This document shows positions 32,331 to 47,300 of a stretch of 64,000 nt of DNA, in pieces (positions within the stretch are counted from its first letter, which is position 1; each line of letters begins with the position of its first letter). The translations under genes and the position numbers were made by a program. A model generated the notes under the pieces. It made no database searches. It worked only from the letters and a program-made list of their open reading frames with translations, and was not told where the DNA came from. This stretch comes from Lamellibrachia columna (lineage: Eukaryota; Annelida; Polychaeta; Sabellida; Siboglinidae). Location of the stretch: contig OY759273.1 of NCBI GenBank assembly GCA_963662155.1, positions 25,920,456 through 25,984,455 of the forward strand, written 5' to 3'.

Positions 32331-35300
32331 GTATGTATTTTATGAGATATAATGTGTCTTAAATCGTGGATCAACATTTACCACCCTGCGGCGTGTTGAC
32401 GATCCACGTGGGTAAACTGTGAGCGATAATATAATGCATTCTGAGACGGTCGGTTTACTTAAAGCTAAGGCACAGGTTTCATAACAAATTCTGCCCATTT
32501 TGTAATACCTGTTATATACGGTACGTGCAGTGTAAATATGAAAGCACTGGTGCATGTGTCACAAAAGTGAGAGTTTTTATTTGCATAAATTGATGGCAAA
32601 TTGATTCGCTGGTTCCACACCTACTGGTGGCTATGCTGGACCATTTTGAGATAATTAAGTTATTGCAAAGTATTATAAATCATTGGAAAGGCCTATTATT
32701 AAGATACATCATGGTATCAGTTGTATGGCTGTATGTTAATTAGTTTTCATTTTAGAGCACTTTAAAAACACCCCCGTCAACGTTTTCAAAACACGTTTTT
32801 TTCTATTTTGATCAAAAAAGTGTACCTGGTCTAAAAAATGTACTAATATTAAGGTTAATGTATTTTTTTTACATATTGTGGAATACTCAATGTTCTCAAC
32901 CTGTGTGGGGGTCATTCATACCAGTGCATCCATTATTTTTGTTCCAAGAGAGCTGTAAACAGTGCTATTTTTAACTTATTTTGCACATTTTTACAGGGGC
33001 GGTTGGTAAAAAGTAAAAAACAATCACAGTATATACCCTACAGATATATATTTTTAACTCAGTATCTACTTCTAAGCATGTTTGACATGTATAGGTCATT
33101 AGCATTATTATATATGTGAACAATATTTTTTACAAGATTTTTTAAAACTGCAAACTTTTATGTATCTTTACAGAAGCATGTTCACAGCTGAAGACATGCT
33201 GATGCAAGATGGATATTTGACATGTGTATCATGTAGGATGATGACCACTGGAAAAATATATTATTAAGATACATCATGGAATCAGTTGTGTGGCTGTAGG
33301 TTAATTAGTTTTCATGTTAGAGCACTTTAAGACACCCCCGTCGACATTTCCAAAACACGCTTTTTCTATTTTTATTAAAAAAGTGTACCTGGCTTAAACA
33401 AATTACTAAAATTAATGTTAATGTATTTTTTTTTACATATTGTGGAAGTCCTCAATGTTCTCAACTTGTGTGGGGGTCATTCATACCAGTGCATCCATTA
33501 TTTTTGTTGCAAGATAGCTGTAAACAATTCTATTTTAACTTATTTTGCACATTTTTACAGGGGCGGTTGGTAAAAAGTAATAAAACAACCACAGTATTTA
33601 CCCTACAGATACGTTTTAAAACTTGGTGTCTATTTCTAAGCATGATTGGCATGTATAGGTCATTAGCATTATTATGTATATGAAAATATTGTTTACAAGG
33701 TTTTAACTGCGAACTATTATGCAGATTTTGACAGAAGCCTTTTCACAGTATCATGTAGGATGAAATGTAAGCTTTTATTGTCATACTTATTGCATTATCT
33801 GGGTGTATTAGTAGTTAAAATAAGAAACAACTACTATAAATATGTACGTCATTACAAGTATCATATCAATGTGTGTGGATCGTTGAGTGAATAACCATTC
33901 TGACACAATATTGCATACCAACTATCGGTTGTACATCATTTTTGGAGTTTCATACATCTTCACCCATCATCTAGGCCATCATCATGATCATATCCAAAAT
34001 AGATAAATTTGGCATAAACAAATATTTACATTACTACTAATACTAGTCATTATAGTCACTATACATAAGTCGTATCCACAGTTATGATAGTACTTATAAT
34101 GAAAAACAATCAGAAAGCACAGTGTAAATCATATTAACATTCCAAGTGTAAGACTGTCAGCTTTGAACTAATGTGAGTAATGGATACCTTTCTTCGTCTT
34201 GTCTGCTGGGACATCGTTTGACAGGTCAGCCACGCCGTCACTTTGCAAGTTTGTTTACATGTTTTATCTCCCGCCAAAATTAGCAAAACACCCTCCAGAA
34301 CTTCAAACATACACTGCTACACGATAATATAGTTAGATAGATCAATTACTACTTACACGTACTTGAAGAATGGATATTTATGAACTTTCAACAACTACGA
34401 CGAGAAAGACGAACTTGAAACAACAGCGGCCTAGGACATCGCATAATTTATTATTCTGACATGTGTGTGGCGCCACCTAACCTTCAAATAGCTAGATAAT
34501 TCTTCGCGTCAGTGGATAGTGATAGGGGGTTGTTTTAGTTATACAGTACATTACTAGCCAGACCTAGCCAAAATAAAAAAAAATATTTTTGTGTTAATAA
34601 ATGATCAATGAAAGATATACAGTTGTTTTTTTCGTGAATCAAGGTGAATCCCGGATTTGCAAGAATCGTGAAATTTTCACCTTAAAAAACAAAATACTTT
34701 CACCTAAAGAAATCAAACAGGATGTACATCAGTAAAGAACATTTATTCAGCTTTACAGGCATATGCACACTTTTATTATACGTGGTCTATATCAGCTGCT
34801 ATGGACCGTTAAAGGTACCCCCTATAAACGGGTCTCTCTGGGTACACGTTTTGGTCGACTTGCCGATCATAGCACTATTAGCGCCACCTAACGAGCTCCG
34901 GCATTGCTACCACTGGCACTGCACTGCCACGGCACACTAGGGGCTCTATTAGTACTACAGGCTGATAATAATAAATGTGTTTAGGAGGGTGCACTTCAAC
35001 CATGTACTTCAACGTGTGCAAATTGTGATTTGGCAAGGGTTGTCTCCTCGTTTCTCACACTTATTCATATTGCCACTTCTGATATCTTTAATTGACTCTG
35101 CCTCAGCTCTGGTGGCTTATATGCCATGGGCATGGGCCATGGCTATTTACAGTAACTGACACTGCTCATTCAGACAGCAAGAAAGCCCAGGCAGCTTCGA
35201 TCATCTAGTTCTGTATTTTTTCTTCCTAAAATTGAACTAACTTCAACTAAGCAGGGCAAATGTCTGATGAAGATGGGTAAAATAAAAGACAGGTTTTTCT

Positions 35301-38300
35301 TTTTACAACAAAGGGGTATTTGCAAACTTAGTCTTAGCATACACTGTCGTGATTTGGTGAATGTTACCGGTGGCAAAATAGCGAATAGTGCTGATCTATA
35401 TTATTTTTAACCTTGACATCATTGACAAATAACGATACCGCGGCCATTGTTGGGAATGCCTTGGTCTATCTATAGTAAACATGTACGTCATTGGTTGGGA
35501 AATGCGGGCTTTCTATGGGCTTTCCCAGTGTCTGTCTATTGGCAATATGTCAAAGTTAACAACAATTGATGCCTGTCATTGGCTAAACTGGAATTTGCCG
35601 TTGAGAAAAGCTAATTTACCCAATAATGAATGTAATTGGCTCAACTGGCATTGGCTTACTAGTAAAAAAAAACACATCCAGTGAAGAAAAAAAACTAAAT
35701 TGGACCAATACTGGCTTCTACTGAAGCCGTTCGCGTGCTTATAGTAATTTTTTTTTAGAAAGCTGAAGACTAAAAATAAACAAAATTATTTCTGGCTAAG
35801 AACCTGAAACTAAAGCCTCCTCGGTTGCCACGTCTGCACTTTTGAAATCGCTTCCTTTTAGTGTTATGTCAGTAGAAAACAGTATACAATCTTGCCATTA
35901 TTTGAAGACTCGTCTTTTAGCCAAGCCCCTTAGTGTATCCATACATCTGTTGATGATTTTAACATTGCTTACCAATTTCGAGATGGTTTAGCCCTTTTGT
36001 TTTGTTTTGCCTATGATGTTTTGGTTTGCTACGATTTAGGTGCAAAAGAAAAGTTTTGGTATTGCAATGACTACCATTGGCCATGTAAACAAAATTATTA
36101 TGGTCTTCGTACATGTGTTTGCTGTTTTAGGTGGACACAAAATTGACTAAAAAGAAGTTGGAAGAAACTCCTGAAGATGAAGATTCAGGCAACTCCTCGA
36201 TTGATGGTACACAATTTAGCATTAATACTAATTAATAATAATTTGTGCAACTGGACGATGGGCTTCCCAATAGCTATTTTTGTACCTAAATAAAATATGT
36301 TCAGTGGCATGTGAATCGACTTTGAAAAGTCATACCGATTATACAACATGATTGCATTCTCAATAGAATCTTTCTTACCGACACTCGCAGAAAGTTTTTG
36401 ACAGGATTTTGTAACTGAAAAATGGACATTTGATTTCGTACTACATGTTGAAATGCACGTTTTGCCATTTCTTGCATCAAGCCAGCGGGGGTGGCTTTGT
36501 GCACTTTGGTGGAATGGTTACAGAGGATGGGCATTAAGAGGTAGAGGTATGTCATCAGATACCTGCAGGAACAAATACACGGAGAAAGGTAGAGCAAGCC
36601 ATGACGGACAGAAAATATCAAAATGGTTGACAGGGAAGTGTGTCTAGCATCAGCAACAACACAAGCAGCAAGTTTGCGAGAACAACTGGGTGCTGAGAAT
36701 TACAGGAGCAAAGAGGGTGGGTAGAAGGAGGACGAATGCCCTGAGGGAAGAGATTGGGACGTAGTTCAGGTTAACAAGGTTAGTAAGAAGCCAGATGGTA
36801 CAGTTGAATGTGGGCTGACTACCAAGGAGACCTGAGGTGATGATACAACAAGGTCGCAGGATACAGAACTCCGCAATTAAGATTGGGAAGACCGTGTAAA
36901 GAGGGATGTGAGAGGCGGAGGAAGATAATAAGGCTGCCAACATAGTCATGCAGCCTAGGGCGGTAACATCTATGTGATGTGCCCTTTTTCGTGTTTTTCA
37001 GTTTTCCAAAGGATGAGAATTCCACACACCCTGGATATAATTACATATATGCTAGAGATGAATAATGGACAATAAGAAAAACTAAATCAGGTTACGTCAA
37101 AAGTTGCCGTTTTGCTGCCCGACTAGTAAGTGCAGCAGTACAAGAAATAGTCTCACCACTTTGTAAAGGGAGCACTGGCAGAGAACACACCTCACAGTTC
37201 ACATGCAGTGATGCATCTGCGCAATGGTAAAGAGAATCCTGCTGATATTACTGAATACCTATACTTTCCTGTGTTACAATTCCCAGTGGACGTCATGATG
37301 TTTCTGTAGAACTGTTTTCTTGGCTTTGACAGACATGTCATCAGGAGAGTCCGACGATGCCGGCATTACGCCTCAGTCAACCGCGCCAGATGTGCCAGTG
37401 ACAAAACGGCCCCGGTTGGGCGAGACTGAGCTGGACAAACCACCAACGAACGAAGAGATAAATGAACTTCGAGAGACGGAGTCACTGTTTCATTCCAGTC
37501 TGTTTCGCTTGCAAGTATGTGGTTCTTTTTGTCCCCTAAGGCTGTGAGGATGTTACTATGGACGGTATCCGGGCATAATCCATATGAATAAAATCCCACA
37601 ATGAGAAAAGTGGACAAAAACAATATTTCTTTTTAATTCTCCCTAAGTGTGCTTTCTAGTTTTACAGACAGTTGTGCAAGATAGTTATATTTCATTAGCT
37701 TGCCATTAGAAGGCATTATTAATAATGCTACTGACTTAAGTGGGTGCTCGTTATTGAAGAAAACACTGCTTTTGTCCAAACACGTTTTAATTTTAATACT
37801 TTTATATTTTTTGCATAAATTAATCATATAACATGGTGAATAACTAGACTTTTTTATCAATTTGTTCAGCAGGCAGGTTAAATTAGTTTTAAACCTTGCT
37901 GCTTGGACATCACTAGTTACTGATTTTGTCAGTGTGAAGAAATCCTCGGGGAAGGTCTTACATTGGACGCAACTTAATGGTGTAAATCCTTGTCCAATAA
38001 CCCGCTAGCAGCTAATATGCACATTACTAGTATGCTCCACATTTATTCAATGTGGGCAAATTGTGGGGCATGGTGGTGTAGATATTAGAACGTCCGGAAA
38101 GCCTGGGTTCGAATCCTCTTGCTGCCGTTTCGAAGCTTGTCTAATTTCGTTCACTTCACATTGCCTCAGTTCACTCAGCTATGTAAATGATCACCTAGTC
38201 AGCTAGCTATAGACAGCTTTAATTAAGTAGGCCTACGTATATGGTGGATATGTGGATGTCGAAATTTATCATGGATTTGTTGAGAAAATTTTAAAGAACG

Positions 38301-41300
38301 AAAACGATCCCTTTCACTGTCAGTCGCAGTTGCAATTAAGACTGCTTGCTTGGTTCACATTACAAAGTCCTCTCCATATTGGTCTATTTTGGGCAAGTAT
38401 GTATGCTAATTATGTTCCCTGGTCGACTAAATGTCGTATTTAAAAAATTGCGACATTGCTGGAAGTTACATTATTGCCTGTTGGCTGAAACGGATGGGTA
38501 AATGACAGTGAAATTGGCAGCAACGGGGAAGATTATCTGGTCGAATAAGGATGCGCTATCGTTTATTGAAATGATGACGATTATCTCGGTAATACACTTA
38601 TCAGATTATGACCTACAATCTCCAGCAAAAATGTGATTATGACTGATATAATTATTATAGTTGTATGTAATTTTTAATCTCTTAATGCTGAATGTGAAAA
38701 ACTAAAAACCAAAATTGTCAAATGTGACATTTAGTCGATTACCACAAGAGGTGACAGTGTCTGAAATATAAAAAAAATGAACTGGCCCAGATTTTTTTTA
38801 ACTGGCCTAGTTCCATTTTGAACTGGCCCCACAAACATAAATTATAAATACATAATAAAGCAAAGTTTTTGTGTGTAAAACTAAAACAGACGCTACTTTA
38901 CAACATTGACATTGATGCTATTTTCAATTCAATCCAAATCGAAGCCTCCAAAGTTCACTTTCACGGTCATATCACATTTATCAGAATTCTTGGTACATTA
39001 TATTGTATTATCAGATTGTCTGCCTCACCAATATGAAATAAATTGATAATATCCTTCAAAAAATTTTGAACTCTACAATTCTCGCAACTTCGCCTGCCAT
39101 ATTTGCTTTGGTGCTTCCCCGGTATTCCCGAAGATACGGACATCATTACATACGAATCATCCAATAGGCATCCATGTTACAAACATTAGGGGTTTCCCTT
39201 GTATGTGCGGACTTCGTCTTTGCAGCGATCTGTCACTGACAAAGAAGAAGTCGTTTGTCACAATTGTATAATTAGCATAGATTAGTAAGTACTGTAAAAT
39301 GCATTACTAACACAGTCCGACCCAGCCGTGGCCGCCAGGGTGAATCAGCGGGATGGGGCCGATAACTTGGGAAGCATTTTGAATCAGCAGCCGCTGATAA
39401 AAAGGACACTGGGTGACACAGAGCTGCTCTATATTCAATATCTGCCTCGTTTACTCTGCCTTGTAGATAACTGAACTATTGAGTGAAGTGACATTGAAAG
39501 AAAGCAAGAAGACACAGGCTGATGAATATCTCCACAAACTCAAGCTTCTGCTCGACTCCCTCCCCAAGGGAAAAGAACGGCTGGTAAGTAATCTTTTCAG
39601 GAAAGAATTGTGTGTTAATTTTGTACAATATCAATGGTTTGTTAGTAAGTGTATTGGACTGTTTGTACCTCGTTAATGTCGGTCCCATCTCATTAATTGG
39701 GGATGTGAAAAAACCATTGAAGATAACATGCACGCTGGCAGTGACCACCCTCAGTGCCAGCATATAAAGGTTGACTTGATATTAATGTTCTGAAAAAAAG
39801 ATGGCTAGTTGATGGAGATCTTGTAACATCATCAAATTGAATGAGGCCTCAACATTTACAGACTAGTCAGTTAATACAATGTTGCTAAGTGCTGGAAACA
39901 ACTAGAAACTAGAAGACTAGAAGGGAATGAGTGTGACTCGAGTCAACCCCTAAGGCTTGAATCAACAATTCAGGCAAATGCAGAATAGAATATTAAAATG
40001 ATCATCCAATTAAAAATGCACCAACACCTTATAATCTTAACCATATTCCATACAACTAAAGTCTTGATAATGTTTGGGTTTACAAAACAATATGTTTTGT
40101 TACAACAGTAAGTTAGTTTTGCTGAGTTTACAGTTGACAGACCAGGCATGGCTGAGGAAGAAGAAGATCCAGGTACCAATAGAACAGGTGCCATTTGAGG
40201 TCAAAGGTCATTTCTGCTTCACGCCACCGAGCTCCGTAAGGGTTGTGGGAAGTTACCTGTTGGGCACATGTGTGAGACCTGACCTTCATGCTGACCTGCT
40301 CCTGGAAATGCCAAAAGTGAGTTTGTAATCATATTAATATTTAAGTGTTTATAAATATTAATGTGTATATAAATAGTTTATTTTGAAGCTCACAGTTTCA
40401 ACATGACAGTTTTGAAACTTTCAATTTGTTTCTTATTTTAATATCTGTCTGAAGTTTGATTAGCGGTTTAGATATAGATATATGTAATTTTTTCTTGGAC
40501 AGAAAAAAAATTATTTTTGGTAGTAAGAGTAAGGTATGTCAGCCTGAATTAGTCCACCCAAAATGGTATTTTTTATTGTATTAGTTGGTATATTTGTCTT
40601 AATGCACGGTCTGCTGGAATTGTTATCAACTTTGTGTGTATGGAATACTTTTGTTATGTGTGTTTAAAATAGTATTCATGTTTTGAATCTGTATACGTTT
40701 TGTTGCTGCTGCTGCTTACTGCTTACTGCTGATCAGTTGTCAACAAACCTGGACGGCTGATGTAATTTGGATAAAATTATTAGTTAGAAGAAATACCTCA
40801 TGTGAAACATTTCTCTTGGGTACATATTTGTTTACAATTGTGCTACAAACAGTCAATCAATAGGTGATTGTAAATGTAATTTCAGGTGGCCTTTTTTAGA
40901 ATTCATTTCACTGTTCAGTATTATTAAATAACATCAAATAGTTTTGATAAAACTGTACATCATATTGTATTATATGTACATTGTACAGTATTGAAAAAAA
41001 CTTTACAAAATACACCTATCAACATAAATAATTTCTGATGAGAGGTGTGTTTTTTTTTTTTTAATCAATAATTGCCTTTTTATGTGTTGGCTCTAGTTAG
41101 TATTTCTTGTAACTACTTTACCAGATCTGTATCCAAGCGAAGGATCACTTGAACCAACGCTATCTCCGCAAGAGGGCGCTATATTTGGTCTGTGTGGCTT
41201 CGCATCTTCGGAAGCACGCATTTGTTGAACAGCTCTCGTTTGCATATCACCATGGTGACCACATGAAGCCAGTCCTTGTGGTGACACCTGCAGGTATTTT

Positions 41301-44300
41301 GTGAACTATTGATAGGTTGAAATAATACGTGATTAAATAAAGTTTAGTGAAGGCACACTTTAGTTTGTGGTATTCCAAAATGTCTGTAGAGTATGTTTTA
41401 GTTTCATGTATCATTTTATGTATTCATTTCTTTTATTGAAACATTTTAGTTTCTGATGTTCTGGGTGTCTAAATGCTATTTACTCAATGCCATTTTGAAT
41501 AAATATTCTTTATTGAACAAAGCTGTTATTATAATTCTTGCAGAACCTTCTCCAGTAAACACTCCATTACTAGCAGAAAACATTTTTTTTTTTTTTTTTA
41601 CTTCTGAAAAAAAAATATTTTTTGGGCAACAAATACTTATGTAACTTCCATACTTTTGATTATTTTCAATAAGTGTTCTGCTAAATGTGTAGGGAAGAAT
41701 AAACTGAATATACCACTCAAAAACACTTTGGCTAGCATAATTATTTTATAGATATCCTTCTTCCAAATGTGAAAAACATGGTTTTGAGAAAACGGCTGTC
41801 AAAGATAAAAAAAACGGGATTTATTACATGGAAGAGGCATACTTTATCCGTAAATAAAACTGATTTAGAGGTATGTATTGGTTATAAAAGTGAATTGTAT
41901 GGATAGTACACATAAAAAGCTATTTCTGTACCAACAGTTTGTGTAAGATGTCTCATATGCATTTTAGGGCCATTGGGAAAACATTTCTCTGTACGTCTCC
42001 ATGCTTGCCCAGAAGATGGCGCCTTCAAACTCAACAGATTTCACATATCGAAGAGCAATGTGCGCAGACAGTGGTTCGACTCGGCGGCACAAGTCAAGTG
42101 TGGAGAAGGTACTCACACACACCAAGCAGTGGGAACTATTTAAATAAATTATAATAAATTCATATATAATTTTGTCTTTAAAGAAAAATGTTGTGACCCT
42201 GAAGAAGTGTGCTATGGTGCAATAAATATCTGAACTCTAAACAGTAGATCCGCTCTAAAGAGGCCATCGATGTGACTGAGATAAAGTGGCTTGATTGACA
42301 CGGACTATGTGGCACTAATTGTGACATTAAGATGTCTTCAGACTATTTCTGTAACTGTAAGCAATCATTTAATTAAACATGTGGCCCAATTACGGAGGCT
42401 GATCAGATTTGCAGATTTGGCACACGTGAATATGTACATGTATATAATTTGTAAAGGTGTTCGGTGTTATTATTTGTAACAAATAATAATATTGAACACC
42501 TTTACAAATTATATACATGTACCCGGTACATAATTTGTTATAAAATTGTTTAGTAATGTTTTGTTTAAAAACTGATGTCATAGTTTTATTCATTAAAAAA
42601 ATTGTACAACAAAAATGGATAATTTCCACTTAACAAGTGGCAACTCATATTGTTTGCATTCAACATTGTGTTAGTTTGGCACTGCAAAATGAAATGATTT
42701 GTTGCCGCGAAGGTATGTAATAACTAATTATATTTCTTTTTGAAGTGAACAGTCGCTAAAGTTTATGGAATCAATTGTTTTAGACAGATATGTCATTTGC
42801 GGAATCAAAACAATGAAAATCCATTTTTGTGTGTTAGAAGTTTGTCAAGTAGACTCATATCCACCCAACTACATGGTGCAGATCACAATGAACTTCTATT
42901 GTTTTGACTCTTCAGCAGCGATATGACAATTACACAATGTTTATGTTCCTTATCTTCGTTCTCCCAGTGGATGACACGGATGAGGCGGCCACGCCCCACT
43001 ACAACACCAGCATCTTACGTGACATGGTACATGCCGCATGTCTGGAGTGCATGCACAAAGCCATCGATGACGCACCAGGAATACGTGATGGCGTGGCACT
43101 TCTCAAAGTCTGGCTACACCAGAGGGCGCTAGATATGGTAGGCGAAACAAATGTTTTGAACCTGCCTCTCGTTAAATATTTTTCTGACGTGTCTATCATG
43201 TGTTAGCATGTGTGAGCATGCATGTGTGTACAGTGCATGCACAGCGACACAATCATACCTACATATCGTATCCTGTATATTTTTGAGACACTGAAAATAA
43301 TTAAGTTCTTTTTTTCTGGATTTTGACTCCCCTCAGTGAGATAACCCCATCAATGAAGTAACCCCCCTCATTGAAGTGTCCCTCCACAGTGAGGTGACCC
43401 GGGGACTGATCCCCCTCAGTGAAGTGTCCTCCCTCAGTGAAGTTCCCCCTCAGTTAGGTGACCCCCTCAGTGAAGTCTGCCCCTCAGTGAGGTGACCCCT
43501 CAGCTGTATACCGAGTTGTATGTTTTTTCTCCAGTTCATTACGTCATGTGTACACCCTTGTACACCCCTTGTGTACACCCTTGTGTACACTCTTGCATAC
43601 ACCCTTGCGTACACCCATGTGTACACCCATGTGTACATCCTTTTGTACATCCTTTTGTACATCCTTGTTTACACCCATGTGTACATCCTTGTGTACACCC
43701 TTGCATACACCCATGTGTACACCCATGTATTGCTGCAGGGCAAAGGGAGCTTCAGCGGCTTCGTCATGACCATGTACGTGGCATATCTACTGAAGAATCG
43801 CAAACTGAACAAGATGATGAGTAGTTACCAAGTGATGCGAAACACCCTCATGCAACTAGGTCAGTTCACAGTAGACAACTAGGTCGGTTCACTACTTCAC
43901 AGGAGACAGCTAGGTCGGTTCACTGTAGGCAACTAAGTCAGTTCACAGTAGACAACTAGTTCAGTTCACAGAGATGCGGGTTTATTTACAATTTTTTTTA
44001 TTTATCACATAAATCTATTTCTGGCATTTGACTGCATCCTAAACATGTTTAACATTTATTCTATGTATTTCTACTTGTAAGCGTAGCACTAACATGAGTT
44101 AATTTGGGCAATGAATGGAACAATTGTCTATTGATTATGTAAATGTTAGCAGTGCTGATATGTTCAAAATAAACTTTATATATATCTGGTATGGGCGGGC
44201 TACACAGATTAAAATTGTTTGACTCCCGATGACCCAGCGGCCACCTGGAGTGTGTGGCTTATGGTGAAAATCTGGTTAAATATTGTTAACGCGAAACAGA

Positions 44301-47300
44301 AGTCATGATTTTGGGCCTATGCACATATAGGAATTACTAAAACATAACCATTTGCAACTACAATCAAGAATATCACGCCAGTGGTTTATTAGGAAAAACT
44401 TGTTGAACACACATCATCATAATTTCATGGACTGCATCATACTGTTTGTTAGATAACCTTACTTCACGAGTGCTTGTAGTCTAGCAATATTCACTCACCA
44501 AATGAAAATTGATAGTCCTGTGCATGTCAATAGGATATGGCCATGCTGTTTGCATCTAGCTGTGCAACATCTTATGGCCTTTGTTTACTAAACTTCTCCC
44601 ATTCTGACTTAGCAGTTCTCTTGATTAAGTTGATTGAGAGTTTGTGTTTCTTCTTTGTATATCAGTTGGCCCTTCATTCTTGTTTGAAGGCACTTTAATG
44701 CATCGCAGCAGAAATCTAGCTGCATCGATTTCGACGAACTGCCACAGATGCTTATTGGTCATCTTGGTCAACATGTCAGCCGAAGATTTAACCAGAATCT
44801 CCTACTTTTAGAACAAACTCTGATAAAACCACTAGCATGATATTCTTGACTGTAGTTGCAAATGGTTCGTTTTGATTCACTTTTAAGCACATTGCCCCAA
44901 AACCAAGACTTTTGTTTCACTTTAAATACATACCATACTTCTCCAGGTGAAATGGCATTTTTTTTAAATGTGTGTCCACTGTATTCTGATAGCTTTGTAT
45001 ATTTACTATCTGTAAAGTTCTAGTTTTTCAATGGCCCTAAAATGCATATGAGACATCTTAGACAAATTGATGGTACAGAAAAAACTTTTATATTTACTGT
45101 CCATAAAGTTCACTTTTATAACCATTACATTCCTCTAAATCACTTTTATTCATGGATAAAGCATGCCTCTTTCAAGTAATAAATTCTGTTTATCTGTCTT
45201 TGACGGCAATTTTCTAGAAATCATGTTTTTCACATTTGGAAAGAGGAAGTAATTATGGAAGTAAAACAGTGTTAAAAATAAATAATTAAAAAACAAATGG
45301 TGGCCATTTTGTTTGTTATCATGGAATTGAAGGGTCTGGCAAAAAAAAGTTCAATATATTTTTAGTCAGTAAGACCCACTGTACAGTTTTAGCAGTTTTG
45401 GGCTAACTAAGCAAATAAAAAAAAATCCTGTTGACCTGGAGTGTCTCGCCTTAAAAGACCTGGAGTGTCTCACCTTAAACGACCTGGAGTGTCTCGCCTT
45501 AAATGACCTGGAGTGTCTCGCCTTAAATGACCTGGAGTGTGTTGCCTGAAACGACCTTAAAGTTAACTGTGTGCTTGCAGGAGTGGCCGACTGGACGAGG
45601 GAGGGAATCAGCCTTGCACCGAGTATGACAGTAGATGACCACAGGCCTTCACTGGGTGACTTCAACGACACATTCACTGTCGTGTTTGTTGACCCTACGG
45701 GCTACGTAAATCTGTGCGCTGATATGAACCGTGGTCTCTTCGATCAGGTATCTCCTACTTGTGTAACTCCTCAACCTGTCTAAGGGGCTTTGTAAATAAT
45801 AAAAAATCCAATAATCCACAAAAATTGGATTGACCCCACCCACCCAAAAAAAAATTGGAAAATCTTTCGAAATGAAAAAAAAATTCAAATAATTTGCCTC
45901 TGGTAATAATGTATTCACTCACTAGAGGCACTGTACATTGCCAGTGCAGTGGAAGGAAAGCTGATTATGCGCATTACTGCAAAATTCAAACTGGGAAACT
46001 CCAAATCTTTAGAAACGACCAACATTTTGGCATTTGTTTCATGGAAATATTCTCAGACGGTCACAACTATTGTGGAATTCGTTTCACAGAACACAAATCA
46101 TCAACATCCTGTGATCATGTATTGGTTCACTAGGAACAGAATGTGGAATGTGAAGTATGGAATGTGGAGTATGGAATGCCGATTATGTACATTATAACAT
46201 AATTTTGACTGGGAAAATTTTCTAAGAATAACTTTCCAATTTTTTTTTTCCGAGTGGACCCTTGAACCACCTGCATCCCATTTTATACATGATGTACCTT
46301 CACGTGTCTTAATGGCACTGTGTCTATGTGGGTGAAGACTGCATTAAGAAATGCACTTATTTGACAAGAAATGTTGAGCTATAAATGTTTGAATTTTAGC
46401 AATGTAAAACTAATAAAATCTGTTGGCATGTAAGTGGAGACCTGTCAGAGCCTGGAGTATTAGCTCGACAGAGCTGTCAAGACCTTCTTGGTTCCCTCGT
46501 TAGTGCCAGTCTGAACGGCTCTCCATTGTCATGTGACAACCACCAACATGGTCACATGACAGCAGGTAGCAGTTTGACTGGTGCTGACGAAAGGCCCAAG
46601 ATGTTGAGGTAATACTCGAGACTCTAGGTTGCTAGACTTCCTTCAGTAATAAAATATAATTGTGTATGAAACTGAAGTTATCTGCCTGCATAATGTACTC
46701 ATACTGGACTTTGTCTTGAATCCAGTTAGAGGCATTTTTATATGATGATCCATGTTGTATTTAATAATAAAACTTCTACAGAACCTAAATCCCCAGGGAG
46801 AAGGGCAACAAACTAGAATCATTAAGTCTGATATTATGATCAGGGACTTGCAAAAGTCATCATCAGAACCATCAAGGATTTAATCGAAACTGACTATGAA
46901 ATTCTCCTGACCATATTTTAGGTTTTTACCTCAATATGTACCATATTTGTCATAATACAGTATACGTGTAGAGTAAAATTATAATCTCACATAGCTGTAT
47001 GCATCATTTGAAACATCTTGTGGGTCAAATACAAATTCTATTTCTTCTGTAGTTTCAGATGATTTCAAGGGGAGTTGTTTTCTACATTTCTGGTGCAGCT
47101 AAAGAGAAAGCACGCTTGCCCAGGTTAAGCTTAGTTTTAGGAACAAAAAGCTGTTGTGAAATAGATGATCTGACCTTCCTGGAATATTTGAAAGACGTGA
47201 TTAGCCAAATAGCTACAGACAGCTCATATGTACATCTTTTGGAAGAGACACTAAAAGCCGTTGTTCCCTTCTATCTGGTGTCTAAGCCAGGGGAAGTTAA

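Noticed and set aside
36650..36949. Minus-strand 99-codon frame in NOL6 intron 2
   Set aside because: No family likeness and the plus-strand frames are broken; it lies in an intron without other signs of a gene.
46440..46600. Extra NOL6 exon
   Set aside because: Some GC-rich sequence with a palindromic CATGTGAC/GTCACATG pair, but exons 10 and 11 join in phase 0 and in register with the family, leaving no room for it.
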